Origin: DATJGR01 sp041739525
GTDB lineage: Bacteria; Pseudomonadota; Gammaproteobacteria; Pseudomonadales; Azotimanducaceae
Reading direction: 5' to 3'
DNA: 64,000 nucleotides
Assembly: GCA_041739525.1 (NCBI GenBank)
Contig: JBGSNQ010000006.1
Coordinates: forward strand, 29,968-93,967
Shown: positions 7,515 to 16,528 of the stretch, one piece after another
How the letters are laid out: the number at the start of each line of letters is the position of its first letter
Numbering within the stretch: position 1 is the stretch's first letter
Position numbers and translations under genes: made by a program
The notes under the pieces: generated by a model
Databases searched by the model: none
Seen by the model: only the letters and a program-made list of their open reading frames with translations
Told to the model about the DNA's origin: nothing

Positions 7515-8755
7515 CGGTGAAATCGTTGCACGGCGTTCGCGTCATCGATCTGTCGATGGGGTGGGCCGGTCCGCTCGCCGCGCGACATCTGGTCGACATG
7601 GGCGCGGAAGTCATCAAGGTGGAATCGTGCGAGCGGTTCGACTGGTGGCGCGGCTGGGAAGCAACGGAAGAGTGGATCGCACTCAACGCAGCCGAACAGT
7701 CGGCTTCGTTCAACACCGTCAATCGCAACAAGCTCGACGTGACGCTCGACCTGACGTCCCCTGACGGTAACGCGCTGTTGAAACGGCTCGTCGCCATCGC
7801 CGACGTCGTGGTGGAGAACTACTCCTCGGGAGTGCTACCGAAGCTCGGCCTCGACTATGCCGCGCTGAAGGCGGTGAACCCGCAGATCGTGATGCTGTCC
7901 ATGCCTGCGTTCGGCAGCAGCGGCCCGTGGTCGCGTTATCGCGCGTACGGTTCCACCGTCGAGCACGCATCGGGCCTGCCGCACCTCAACGGCGAGCCCG
8001 ACGGTCCGCCGACCATGGTGCACGTCGCGTACGGTGATGCGGTGGGCGGGCTCAACGGCGCAGCCGCATTGTTGACCGCGCTGCGCCATCGTCGGCGCAC
8101 CGGCGACGGGCAGTATCTCGATCTGTCGCAATCGGAGGGTCTGTTTCCGCTTGGAATTCACGGCATCCTGCACCGCTCCGTAACGGGTCACGCGCCGGTT
8201 CGCACCGGCAATCGTTCCGCCACGTGCGCACCGCACGGTGTGTATCCGGCGAGCGGCGACGATCAGTGGGTGGTGATCCAGGTGCTGACGGAAGAACAAT
8301 GGGGCGCACTCGCCGGAGTGGTCGCCGGATTGCGATTGTTTGGTGGAATCGACGATCGCCTGGCGCGACGTGACGAACTCGATGGCGTGCTGTCGGCATG
8401 GACGCGCACGCGTGCGCCGCGCGAAATCATGATGCAACTGCAGGACGTGGACGTACCCGCCGCCGCGGTATATAGCGCAGCCGACGTCATCGACGATCCG
8501 CAGCTCGCCGCGCGCCGGTTCTGGCAGATGCTTCCGCGTGCGTACGTCGGACTGCAGCCGAATCCGGTCGCCCCTTACCGCGTCGGTCAGGAGCCGATGC
8601 CGATCGACGCACCCGCGCCGACGCTGGGCCAGCACAACCGGCAGGTGCTCGTGGAACTGCTCGGATTGACCGACGCCGACCTCGCACGGCTGACGCAGGC
8701 AGGTGTCATCGGCGACCGCCCCGTAATGCCGCGCGGCGACAGGACCAGCGCTTGA
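7511..8755 (+). CDS. Family III (CaiB/BaiF) CoA-transferase, second of a coupled pair
   Basis: A 414-residue enzyme. Family landmarks are GVRVIDLSMGWAGPLAARHL, DMGAEVIKVES, NRNKLDVTLDL, and the glycine-rich GSSGPWS. The catalytic Asp is present in GQYLDLSQSE near residue 202. Its start codon overlaps the stop of the preceding transferase (ATGA). Two dissimilar transferases in tandem often form a heteromer or handle CoA donor and acceptor of one pathway. The substrate cannot be deduced from sequence. It is followed 39 bases later by a TetR gene that probably controls the next transporter rather than this pair. Confidence 0.88.
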   Translation: MTVKSLHGVRVIDLSMGWAGPLAARHLVDMGAEVIKVESCERFDWWRGWEATEEWIALNAAEQSASFNTVNRNKLDVTLDLTSPDGNALLKRLVAIADVVVENYSSGVLPKLGLDYAALKAVNPQIVMLSMPAFGSSGPWSRYRAYGSTVEHASGLPHLNGEPDGPPTMVHVAYGDAVGGLNGAAALLTALRHRRRTGDGQYLDLSQSEGLFPLGIHGILHRSVTGHAPVRTGNRSATCAPHGVYPASGDDQWVVIQVLTEEQWGALAGVVAGLRLFGGIDDRLARRDELDGVLSAWTRTRAPREIMMQLQDVDVPAAAVYSAADVIDDPQLAARRFWQMLPRAYVGLQPNPVAPYRVGQEPMPIDAPAPTLGQHNRQVLVELLGLTDADLARLTQAGVIGDRPVMPRGDRTSA

Positions 8756-8794
8756 TCAATTGACTTAGTCGCCCGCCTAAGTACGATCGCGAGC

Positions 8795-9478
8795 ATGGCC
8801 GTTCGTCCTACATCGGCGTCGCCTAGAGGCGACCAAACCCGCGAATCGCTGATCGACGCAGCAGTAGAGGTATTCGGACGCGACGGATTCCGGGCCGCGA
8901 GCACGCGTTCGATCGCCGACCTGGCCGGCGTCAATCAAGCGTTGATCGGCTATCACTTCGGCGGCAAACCCGGCCTGTATCTCGCCGTTTTCGATCGGAT
9001 CACGCGGCGCGTCGGCCAGTATCTCGGCCCGGTCGCGCAGACCATCGAGCAACAGTTTGCCGAGATCGTTGTGAGCGGCGACCGGCAGGCGGCGAAATGT
9101 GTCGGCTTCATTCACCTGCTGACCGACGCGCTGGTGGCGACGTTCTCGGCACCGGAGTCTGCGGCGTGGGCGCGATTGATTCTGCGCGAACAACAGAACC
9201 CGTCCGAGGCGTTCGATCGCCTGTACGGGGGCATGATCGGCGGCATGCTGTCGCTGATCTCGAGATTGATAGCGCAAGCGCGCGCAACGGATCCAGACGA
9301 CGTCGAGACGCGCGTAATGACGCAAACGGTGATCGGTCAGGCGCTGGTGTTTCGATCGGCGCGCGCGACCGTGCTGAGGCAACTGGATTGGCAGGACATC
9401 GGCGCCGCAGAGATCATGACGATCCAGTCGGTCATTCGCCGGAATGTCACGGCGATGCTCATGGGGGGGCGTAGTTGA
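8795..9478 (+). CDS. TetR-family regulator, CecR (YbiH)-like
   Basis: A 227-residue regulator. The N-terminal helix-turn-helix is plain: TRESLIDAAVEVFGRDGF then STRSIADLAGVNQALIGYHFGGKPGL, residues 16-66. The rest fits the CecR/DUF1956 C-terminal domain (RLILREQQNPSEAFDRLY). In Escherichia coli CecR controls the ybhGFSR ABC transporter, and the same gene order follows here, so autogenous control of this operon is likely. The stop overlaps the next ATG by one base (TGATG). Confidence 0.86.
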   Translation: MAVRPTSASPRGDQTRESLIDAAVEVFGRDGFRAASTRSIADLAGVNQALIGYHFGGKPGLYLAVFDRITRRVGQYLGPVAQTIEQQFAEIVVSGDRQAAKCVGFIHLLTDALVATFSAPESAAWARLILREQQNPSEAFDRLYGGMIGGMLSLISRLIAQARATDPDDVETRVMTQTVIGQALVFRSARATVLRQLDWQDIGAAEIMTIQSVIRRNVTAMLMGGRS

Positions 9479-10479
9479 TGAGTGCGAAAGGAAAAGTCGC
9501 GGCCAGCGTGGTCGTAGTGGCGGCCGTCGCCGGCGCCGGATGGTACTGGTACAACGCCGAAGCGCACAGTGCGCAGACGGCGCTCACCCTGTACGGCAAC
9601 GTCGATATTCGCGAGGTGGAACTCGGGTTCCGCGTGCCGGGCAGGATCATCGACGTGCTCGTCGATGAAGGAGACGTGGTTACTAAGGGGCAGCGCCTCG
9701 CCACACTCGACTCCGAACCGTATCGACAAGCGGTAGCACTTGCCGAGGCGCGCGTACAACTCGCGCAGGCCAACATGGCGAAGTACGAAAAGGGTTCGCG
9801 CCCGCAGGAAGTGCAACAGGCGCAAGCGCGCGTCGAAGAAGCCGAGGCCGCGTATCGCAACGCGCAACGCGAGCTCGACCGCCAGCTCGACATGATCAAG
9901 ACCGGCAGCACCAGCGAAACGGCACGCGACGCCGCTCAGGCGCGGCGCGATCAGACGGCTGCCGGATTGGCCGCGCAGCGCGAGGCACTCGCGCTCGCCA
10001 GCGAGGGCTTTCGCAGTGAAGAAGTGAGCGCAAGCCGTGCGGAATTCGCCGCCGCGGTTGCGCAGCGCAGTCAGGCGGAAACACAACTCGCGGACACCGA
10101 ACTGTTCGCGCCGAGTGACGGCGTAGTGCTGTCGCGCATTCGTGAGGCAGGCAGCATCGTGCCGATGGGTGCGGCGGTTTACAGCCTGTCGCTGCGCGAT
10201 CCGGTGTACGTGCGCGCCTATGTCGGCGAACCGGACCTGGGCAAGTTCGCGCCGGGCACGACCGTCGAAGTAGCGACCGATTCGTCCGACAGGCGTTATC
10301 ACGGAAAAGTCGGCTACATTTCTCCGCGTGCGGAGTTCACGCCGAAGTCGGTCGAGACCACCGACTTGCGCACCGACCTCGTGTATCGCCTGCGTGTGGT
10401 CGTTGCCGATGCCGACGATGGGTTACGCCAGGGCATGCCTGTGACGCTGCACGTACCGATCCGCTCGCCGGCATCCTGA
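9478..10479 (+). CDS. HlyD-family membrane fusion protein, YbhG-like
   Basis: A 333-residue periplasmic adaptor anchored by one N-terminal membrane segment (residues 7-25, ASVVVVAAVAGAGWYWY). Then comes a split lipoyl half-motif (VDIREVELGFRVPGRI, VDEGDVVTKGQRLATLD), a long alpha-helical hairpin of about 110 residues rich in Ala, Gln and Glu, and the second lipoyl half (DTELFAPSDGVVLSRIREAGS). It should bridge the ABC permeases encoded next with an outer membrane channel such as TolC. The ATG overlaps the regulator stop. Confidence 0.9.
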   Translation: MSAKGKVAASVVVVAAVAGAGWYWYNAEAHSAQTALTLYGNVDIREVELGFRVPGRIIDVLVDEGDVVTKGQRLATLDSEPYRQAVALAEARVQLAQANMAKYEKGSRPQEVQQAQARVEEAEAAYRNAQRELDRQLDMIKTGSTSETARDAAQARRDQTAAGLAAQREALALASEGFRSEEVSASRAEFAAAVAQRSQAETQLADTELFAPSDGVVLSRIREAGSIVPMGAAVYSLSLRDPVYVRAYVGEPDLGKFAPGTTVEVATDSSDRRYHGKVGYISPRAEFTPKSVETTDLRTDLVYRLRVVVADADDGLRQGMPVTLHVPIRSPAS

Positions 10480-10481
10480 CG

Positions 10482-12209
10482 GTGCCAGCGGCGGTCGAGA
10501 TCCGCGATGTCGTCAAGAAGTTCGGCGACGTCGAAGCGCTAAAGGGCGTATCGGCAGACATCCACGCGGGGCGCCTCACCGGGCTCGTTGGGCCGGACGG
10601 TGCGGGCAAAACCACGCTGATCCGTTTGATGGCCGCTCTGCTCAAGCCTACCGAGGGTCGGATCGATCTGCTCGGTAAGGACGTTGTCACCTTCGCAACC
10701 CAGGTGCACTTCAATACCGGCTACATGCCGCAGCGATTCGGCCTGTACGAAGAGCTCTCGGTGCTCGAGAACCTGCAGTTGTATGCGCGTCTGCGCGGGC
10801 TGAACCCCAGCACGCTCGACGCCACGTTTGCAGAGCTGTTGCAGTTCACGCGGCTCGAGCGGTTCATGCAGCGGCGCGCGGGCAAGCTGTCCGGCGGCAT
10901 GAAACAGAAACTCGGTCTGGCGTGCGCGCTGCTCGGCAAGCCGGCCGTGTTGTTGCTCGACGAACCGAGCGTCGGAGTCGATCCGATCAGCCGTCGCGAG
11001 CTTTGGGCGATGGTGCAGGCGCTGAAGAACGACGGCATGGCAGTGGTGTGGTCCACGGCGTACCTCGACGAAGCTGATCGCTGCGATACCGTGCTCATGC
11101 TGGACGACGGTCGCATCGAGTTCGACGGTCCTCCGGGAGACCTGACGAAACGCGTCGTCGGTCGCACCCAACGTCTCGTCGGGATCGCACAAGACCGCCG
11201 CGGCGTGCTGGCCGAAGCGCTCGATCTGGACATCGTGCGTGACGGCGTCATCGAAGGCGACGCGATCCGTGTGGTGTTGAACGAGGGTGCGGAGGCGGAG
11301 CCGGTTCGTGAGGTCGCAGCGCGCCACGGCGGGCGACTGGAGCCCGCCGTTTCGCGATTCGAAGACGCGTTCATCGATCTGCTCGGCGGCGGGCCGGGTG
11401 GCCGTTCGGCCATTGCGGAAAAAATGGGCGTCGTCGACCTCGGCACCGATATCGCGGTGTCGTGCAGTCACCTCACCAAGCGCTACGGTGATTTCACCGC
11501 GACCGACGACGTGACGTTTGAAGTGGCAAAGGGTGAGATTTTTGGTCTGCTCGGCCCGAACGGGGCCGGCAAATCGACCACATTCAAGATGTTGTGCGGC
11601 CTTCAGAAACCGACGTCGGGTGAAGCGCGTGTGGTGGGTCTCGATCTGCGTCGTGGCCAGAGCAAAGCGAAGTTGAAGATCGGCTACATGTCGCAGAAGT
11701 TCGCGCTCTACGATTTGTTGTCGGTGAAACAGAATCTCGAGTTCTTCTCCGGTGTATACGGGCTAACGGGTGCACTGCGCCGCGAGCGCATCGACGAAAT
11801 GATCGATACGTTCGAGTTGGAGCGCTTTCTGAAGGAGTCACCGCAGACCTTACCGCTCGGCTTCAAGCAGCGGCTCGCGCTCGCGTGCGCGCTGATGCAC
11901 CGGCCGCTCGTGCTGTTTCTCGATGAACCGACGTCCGGTGTCGATCCGATCACGCGTCGCGAATTCTGGACACACATCAATGGCCTGGTGCGCAAAGGCG
12001 TAACCGCCATGGTTACGACGCACTTCATGGAGGAGGCGGAATACTGCGATCGGGTTGCGCTGATGTATCAGGCGAAAGTGATCGCGTTGGGATCTCCGGA
12101 TGCACTGAAGGCGCAGGTGACCAGCGCCGAGCGGCCGTCGCCGACGATGGAAGACGCATTTGTCGGGCTCGTGGAAGCGGCGGACGGCGCCGTGCGTAAC
12201 GCTGCATGA
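10482..12209 (+). CDS. Double ABC-transporter ATPase, YbhF-like
   Basis: A 575-residue fusion of two ABC ATPases, starting at GTG 10482 two bases after the adaptor gene. Domain 1 has Walker A GPDGAGKT (residues 37-44), signature LSGGMKQ and Walker B VLLLDEPSVGVDP. Domain 2 (from about residue 330) has Walker A GPNGAGKST and Walker B VLFLDEPTSGVDP, but its signature reads LPLGFKQ instead of LSGGQ. One composite nucleotide site may therefore be weak, as in other asymmetric exporters. It powers the two permeases that follow; the next ATG overlaps its stop by 4 bases. Confidence 0.92.
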   Translation: MPAAVEIRDVVKKFGDVEALKGVSADIHAGRLTGLVGPDGAGKTTLIRLMAALLKPTEGRIDLLGKDVVTFATQVHFNTGYMPQRFGLYEELSVLENLQLYARLRGLNPSTLDATFAELLQFTRLERFMQRRAGKLSGGMKQKLGLACALLGKPAVLLLDEPSVGVDPISRRELWAMVQALKNDGMAVVWSTAYLDEADRCDTVLMLDDGRIEFDGPPGDLTKRVVGRTQRLVGIAQDRRGVLAEALDLDIVRDGVIEGDAIRVVLNEGAEAEPVREVAARHGGRLEPAVSRFEDAFIDLLGGGPGGRSAIAEKMGVVDLGTDIAVSCSHLTKRYGDFTATDDVTFEVAKGEIFGLLGPNGAGKSTTFKMLCGLQKPTSGEARVVGLDLRRGQSKAKLKIGYMSQKFALYDLLSVKQNLEFFSGVYGLTGALRRERIDEMIDTFELERFLKESPQTLPLGFKQRLALACALMHRPLVLFLDEPTSGVDPITRREFWTHINGLVRKGVTAMVTTHFMEEAEYCDRVALMYQAKVIALGSPDALKAQVTSAERPSPTMEDAFVGLVEAADGAVRNAA

Positions 12210-13330
12210 GCGGTATGGGTTTCAGCGTTCGGCGCCTCGGCGGACTCGTCTACAAAGAGAGCCTTCAGGTGCTGCGCGATCCGTCGGCGATTCTAGTGAC
12301 GTTCGCGTTGCCGACTGTACTCATGCTCGTATTCGCCTTTGCGCTGTCGTTGGATCAACGCAACGTTCCGATCGGCGTGGTGCTCGAGAGCGACGGTGCG
12401 GATGCCCACGAGCTCGCCGCGGCGTTTTCCGGCACCCGGTTCTTCGAAGTGACCCCGGCGCGGGATCGGCGTGAGGTTGCGGAGCTGGTGGTCTCCGGCA
12501 AGCTGAAAGGCTTCGTGGTCATTCCCCAGGATTTCGACGAGCGGCTGAAGGAAGCCAGCCGCGGGTCGCTGGTGCAGGTGATCACCGACGGGTCGCAGCC
12601 GAACACCGCAAGCTTCGTCGGCACGTACGCAAGTGGTGTGGTCGCAACGTGGGTCGCTCACCGCGACGGTGCGCGCGCTCCCGCGATCTCGTTAGAACCT
12701 CGGTTCTGGTTCAATCCGGAACTGAACAGCCGGCATTTCCTGATTCCGGGTGCCATAGCCATCATCATGACGTTGATCGGCACATTGCTCACCGCGATGG
12801 TCGTCGCACGCGAGTGGGAGCGGGGAACGATGGAGGCGGTGATGTCGACACCGGCGACCGTCCTCGAAATCCTGCTCGGCAAGCTGGTGCCGTATTTCGG
12901 GCTCGGTCTCATCGCGACCTTCGGCTGCGCGATGCTGGCAACGCATGCATTCGGGGTACCGATGCGCGGTTCGTACTTCGCGTTGTTCATTCTGTCCTCG
13001 GCGTTTCTCGTACCTTCGCTGGGCCAGGGTCTTCTGATATCGGCAAGCTCGCACAGCCAGCTCGTCGCGTCTCAGCTCGCGGCTCAAACCGGTTTCCTGC
13101 CGGCTTTCATGTTGTCGGGGTTCCTGTTCGAGATCGGCAACATGCCCGGTTGGCTGCAGACGCTCACGTACCTGATCCCCGCGCGATATTTCGTCGCCTC
13201 GTTGCAGACCGTGTTCCTCACCGGCGACGTGTGGGCGCAGTTCATTCCCAACATTCTGGCGATGCTGGCGGTTGGGGCCGGATTCTTCCTTCTCGTTGCG
13301 CGCAACACACACAAGAGCATGGACACCTGA
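12206..13330 (+). CDS. ABC-2 type transporter permease, YbhS-like
   Basis: A 374-residue inner membrane protein of the ABC-2 family. It has one N-terminal membrane helix (SAILVTFALPTVLMLVFAFAL), a large periplasmic domain of about 140 residues, and five C-terminal helices. The segment EWERGTMEAVMSTP is the conserved cytoplasmic coupling element, and PGWLQTLTYLIPARYF is the usual end motif. It is translationally coupled to the ATPase by an ATGA overlap and pairs with the next permease. Confidence 0.9.
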   Translation: MSGMGFSVRRLGGLVYKESLQVLRDPSAILVTFALPTVLMLVFAFALSLDQRNVPIGVVLESDGADAHELAAAFSGTRFFEVTPARDRREVAELVVSGKLKGFVVIPQDFDERLKEASRGSLVQVITDGSQPNTASFVGTYASGVVATWVAHRDGARAPAISLEPRFWFNPELNSRHFLIPGAIAIIMTLIGTLLTAMVVAREWERGTMEAVMSTPATVLEILLGKLVPYFGLGLIATFGCAMLATHAFGVPMRGSYFALFILSSAFLVPSLGQGLLISASSHSQLVASQLAAQTGFLPAFMLSGFLFEIGNMPGWLQTLTYLIPARYFVASLQTVFLTGDVWAQFIPNILAMLAVGAGFFLLVARNTHKSMDT

Positions 13331-13331
13331 C

Positions 13332-14429
13332 ATGCGGCTGGCAGCGCAGATCATCAAAGAGATGCTCGTGAACATCTTCGATGAGCAAACGCGGTTGTCG
13401 TTCATCGGACCGCCGCTGCTGCAACTGTGTCTGCTGTCGTATGCGGCGACGATGGAGGTGCGCAATGTCGACATTGCGGTCTTCAACGAAGACGCGGGGC
13501 GCGCGTCGCACGAACTGGTCGAACGCATCGGCGCGGCGAGTTTCGTCGGCGATGTCGTCGCGGTGGACCGGGCCGAGACGATCTCCCGGCTCGTCGATCA
13601 TCGCGACGTGCTCGTCGGCATCCACATCGCCGCGGATTTTTCGCGCGACGTTGCGGCAGGCCGGCCGGCGTCCGTGCAGGTGTTGATCGACGGCCGGCGC
13701 GGCAACTCCGGACAGATTGCGCTCAGCTATCTGCAGAACATCGCGAAGGATTACGGCGCTGAACTCTCGGGCAGCGGGTCGGGGGGAATGCCGCAGACCG
13801 AGATACGCAACTGGTTCAACGAGAACCTGATCTATCTGTGGTTCGTCATCCCCGGCATGGCAGGCATTCTGGTGATGTTCACCACGCTGGTCGTCACTGC
13901 GTTGTCCATTGCGAAGGAGCGCGAGCAGGGCACCTTCGATCAGTTGTTGGTGTCGCCGTCGTCGCCGATGGAAATCGTCATCGCGAAATCGATGCCGGCG
14001 TTCGTGATCGCAATCGGTCAGGCGGCACTGATGATCACGGTCGGTGCGCTCGTATTCGACATTCCACTGGCCGGTTCGATACCGCTGCTGTTCCTGGCCG
14101 TGGTGCTGTTCGGGTTTTCGCTGGTCGGAATCGGTCTGATGCTCTCTGCGATCTGCGAAACGCAGCAGCAGGCCATTCTCAGCGTATTTGCGGTCGGCTA
14201 TCCGATGATCATGATCTCCGGGTTTGCAACGCCGGTGGAGAACATGCCGGACTGGCTGCAGACCATCGCTGAAGGCAGCCCGCTGAAGCACTTTCTGGTG
14301 ATCATTCAGGGCAGCTTTACGAAGGCGATGCCACCGCTCGAGATCTTTGCGAACGCTTGGCCGATGGTTGTGATCGGAATCATCACGCTGTCGCTCGCGA
14401 TGGTGATCGTGAAGCGCAAGCTTCAGTAG
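13332..14429 (+). CDS. ABC-2 type transporter permease, YbhR-like
   Basis: A 365-residue partner permease with the same topology: N-terminal helix, soluble domain to about residue 165, then membrane helices with the coupling motif KEREQGTFDQLLVSP and the ending MPDWLQTIAEGSPLKHFLV. The ATG at 13332 lies one base after the preceding stop. In E. coli the equivalent exporter is linked to tolerance of cefoperazone and chloramphenicol; the substrate here is not visible. It is the last gene of the CecR-YbhGFSR-like operon. Confidence 0.9.
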   Translation: MRLAAQIIKEMLVNIFDEQTRLSFIGPPLLQLCLLSYAATMEVRNVDIAVFNEDAGRASHELVERIGAASFVGDVVAVDRAETISRLVDHRDVLVGIHIAADFSRDVAAGRPASVQVLIDGRRGNSGQIALSYLQNIAKDYGAELSGSGSGGMPQTEIRNWFNENLIYLWFVIPGMAGILVMFTTLVVTALSIAKEREQGTFDQLLVSPSSPMEIVIAKSMPAFVIAIGQAALMITVGALVFDIPLAGSIPLLFLAVVLFGFSLVGIGLMLSAICETQQQAILSVFAVGYPMIMISGFATPVENMPDWLQTIAEGSPLKHFLVIIQGSFTKAMPPLEIFANAWPMVVIGIITLSLAMVIVKRKLQ

Positions 14430-14484
14430 CGGCATCGCGACGGTTGCACTTAGACTGACGCGAAGAACGACTGGGGGAAACACA

Positions 14485-15684
14485 GTGGTGAGTCAAACGA
14501 GAGACGCCGCGATCGTCGGCGTGCACGAATATCCATCGCGCAAAGTGGACGGCAAAGTCAGTTCGATGCAGATCAAGGCCGCGAGCGCGGCGCGCGCGCT
14601 CGCCGATGCGGGTCTGACGTGGAAAGACGTCGACGCGATTTACGATGCCGGCGAAGGCGGCGGCGGATTGAGCGGCCTGACGATCGCCGAATATTTCGGC
14701 CTGAAGCCGAACGTCATCGACACCACCGCGGTCGGCGGCAGTTCGTACGAGTTCCATGCGGCGCATGCGAAGCGCGACATCGCCGCGGGCAAGGCGCGCG
14801 TCGCGTTGCTGACGTACGGCTCGAACGCGCTCAGTCAGGCGATGGCAATCGGCACGGGCGGACGCGGCGGCTTCGGTACGCACCCGGCCGAGAACATGGA
14901 TTCGTTTGCCGGCATGACGCTGGTATCGAACTACGCGATGGTTGCGCGCCGGCACATGCATCAGTACGGCACCACGAGTGAGCAGCTCGCCGAGATCGGC
15001 ACCGCCACGCGGTTGCACGCGATGCGCAATCCGGAGGCGGTCGCAGCGATGACCGCGCTCGGATTTCTCGACATTCGAGAGACCACCATCGCCGACGTCA
15101 TCAACTCACCGCTGATCGCAGATCCGCTGCATCGGCTCGACTGCTGCATGATCTCCGACGGCGGCGGTGCGGTGGTCATCGCCGCGGCCGACGTCGCGCG
15201 TAATTGCAAGAAGAAGCCGGTTTGGATTCTCGGCACCGGCGAAGCAACCAAGTATCCGGAGAACGGCGGCGACATCACCGTGAGCGCGGCGCGCCAATCG
15301 GGTCCGCCGGCGTTCGGCGAAGCCGGTGTGAAGCCGTCGGAAATCGACATCGCGATGATCTACGACTCGTTCAGCATCACCGTACTGACGCTGCTCGAAG
15401 ACCTCGGCTTCTGCAAGAAAGGCGAGGGTGGCGCCTACGTCACCGGCGGCAGGCTGCGCTACGACCGGCCGAAGGATGGTCCCGCCTTGAACACCGATGG
15501 CGGCGGCCTGTCGTCAAACCACCCGGGCATGCGTGGCATCTTCCTGCTGATCGAAGCAACGCGGCAGTTGCGCGGCGAGTCGACTTCGCAGGTGAAGGAC
15601 GCGCGCCTTGCAGTGGCGCACGGCAATGGCGGCATGTTGGGCAGCCGGCACAGCGGCGGCACCGTGATTCTGGGGAGAGACTGA
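14485..15684 (+). CDS. Thiolase-superfamily protein lacking the catalytic Cys (Ltp2/SCP-x-like aldolase candidate)
   Basis: A 399-residue member of the SCP-x/lipid-transfer thiolase branch. The start is GTG at 14485 (or GTG 14488), after a GGGGGA ribosome-binding site. The segment that holds the nucleophilic Cys in thiolases reads DTTAVGGSSYEF (residues 79-90), with no Cys. The C-terminal CxG loop reads AHGNGG. The HP motif is kept (His346), as is a Tyr in MIYDSF (Tyr293). Cys-less members paired with DUF35 proteins, such as Ltp2, are retro-aldolases of steroid side-chain degradation. A DUF35 gene follows after one base, supporting that role. The exact substrate is inference. Confidence 0.72.
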   Translation: MVSQTRDAAIVGVHEYPSRKVDGKVSSMQIKAASAARALADAGLTWKDVDAIYDAGEGGGGLSGLTIAEYFGLKPNVIDTTAVGGSSYEFHAAHAKRDIAAGKARVALLTYGSNALSQAMAIGTGGRGGFGTHPAENMDSFAGMTLVSNYAMVARRHMHQYGTTSEQLAEIGTATRLHAMRNPEAVAAMTALGFLDIRETTIADVINSPLIADPLHRLDCCMISDGGGAVVIAAADVARNCKKKPVWILGTGEATKYPENGGDITVSAARQSGPPAFGEAGVKPSEIDIAMIYDSFSITVLTLLEDLGFCKKGEGGAYVTGGRLRYDRPKDGPALNTDGGGLSSNHPGMRGIFLLIEATRQLRGESTSQVKDARLAVAHGNGGMLGSRHSGGTVILGRD

Positions 15685-15685
15685 A

Positions 15686-16099
15686 ATGGCCGATTTCAAA
15701 CGACCGCTGCCGAACCTGAAAGAACACGACACGCGCGAGTTCTGGCAGGCGACGAAAGACGGCAAGCTGACGTATCAGAAGTGCGACGATTGCGGCGCAA
15801 TCGTGTTCTATCCGCGTCAGCACTGCACGAGTTGTGTGGGCGGCAACCTGTCGTGGCACACCGCGTCGGGACGCGGCACGGTGTACACGTTCAGCGTGGT
15901 GCGCAAAGCGGAGCACCCGTTCTTCCGCGGGCAAGTGCCTTACGCGGTTGCGTGGATCGATCTCGACGAGGGTCCGCGCCTGCTGTCGAACATCATCGGC
16001 GTAGACGATCCCGCCAACGACATCACGGTGGGGCAACGCGTGATGGTGGAATGGGAAATCCACGACGATCTGGCGCTGCCGCTCTTCAGGCCGGCTTAG
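15686..16099 (+). CDS. DUF35 (zinc ribbon plus OB-fold) partner protein
   Basis: A 137-residue protein with an N-terminal helix (EHDTREFWQATKDGKL), a rubredoxin-like zinc ribbon (CDDC at residues 33-36, CTSC near 47-50) and an OB-fold (GRGTVYTFSVV to VEWEIHDD). DUF35 proteins bind thiolase-like partners; in the Ltp2-ChsH2 system the DUF35 domain completes the aldolase. The gene begins one base after the thiolase-like gene, so the two should be made in equal amounts. Confidence 0.9.
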   Translation: MADFKRPLPNLKEHDTREFWQATKDGKLTYQKCDDCGAIVFYPRQHCTSCVGGNLSWHTASGRGTVYTFSVVRKAEHPFFRGQVPYAVAWIDLDEGPRLLSNIIGVDDPANDITVGQRVMVEWEIHDDLALPLFRPA

Positions 16100-16114
16100 C
16101 GACCCGTCGGGAGG

Positions 16115-16528
16115 TCAGACCGGCAGTTTTGCCGTAGCGGTTCCGAATACACGCGTTTCGTTTGCGGTATTCGTGACGGTGAGGTCGATGACGACCGTGC
16201 CTGCGTCTTCATCGATGTCGGTGACCACGCCGCTGATCTGATACACCTCGTCGACTACGACCGGCGCGCGAAACACCGTGTCGATGTTGGTGATCTGTGC
16301 GTCCGGCGCCCAGCGATGGATCATCGCCGACAGAAAGCCCTGGCTCATGATGCCGGGTACCAGTGCCCCCGGCAGTCCTTCCTTGCGCGCCGCTTCGTGA
16401 TTCGTGAAGCGCGGCTGATTCCAGCCGGCGGCGACCGCAAAGCGACGTACGTTCGCGAGCGTGGTATCCGGTGCGAACACCGGCAGCTGCGCGCCGAACT
16501 CGACGTCGGAAATCGTCCTGATGGTCAT
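16115..16528 (-). CDS. MaoC-like hot-dog protein with altered catalytic motif
   Basis: A 137-residue hot-dog-fold protein. The typical enoyl-CoA hydratase 2 motif GDxNPxH is replaced by GWNQPRF around residues 35-41, so the catalytic Asp becomes Trp and the His becomes Phe. The downstream GLPGALVPGIMSQG helix is conserved. It starts inside the stop of the other hot-dog gene (ATGA overlap), suggesting a heterodimer like HadAB or ChsH1-ChsH2, where one subunit may be inactive. It converges with the thiolase/DUF35 pair, leaving 15 bases between them. Confidence 0.78.
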   Translation of the reverse strand: MTIRTISDVEFGAQLPVFAPDTTLANVRRFAVAAGWNQPRFTNHEAARKEGLPGALVPGIMSQGFLSAMIHRWAPDAQITNIDTVFRAPVVVDEVYQISGVVTDIDEDAGTVVIDLTVTNTANETRVFGTATAKLPV

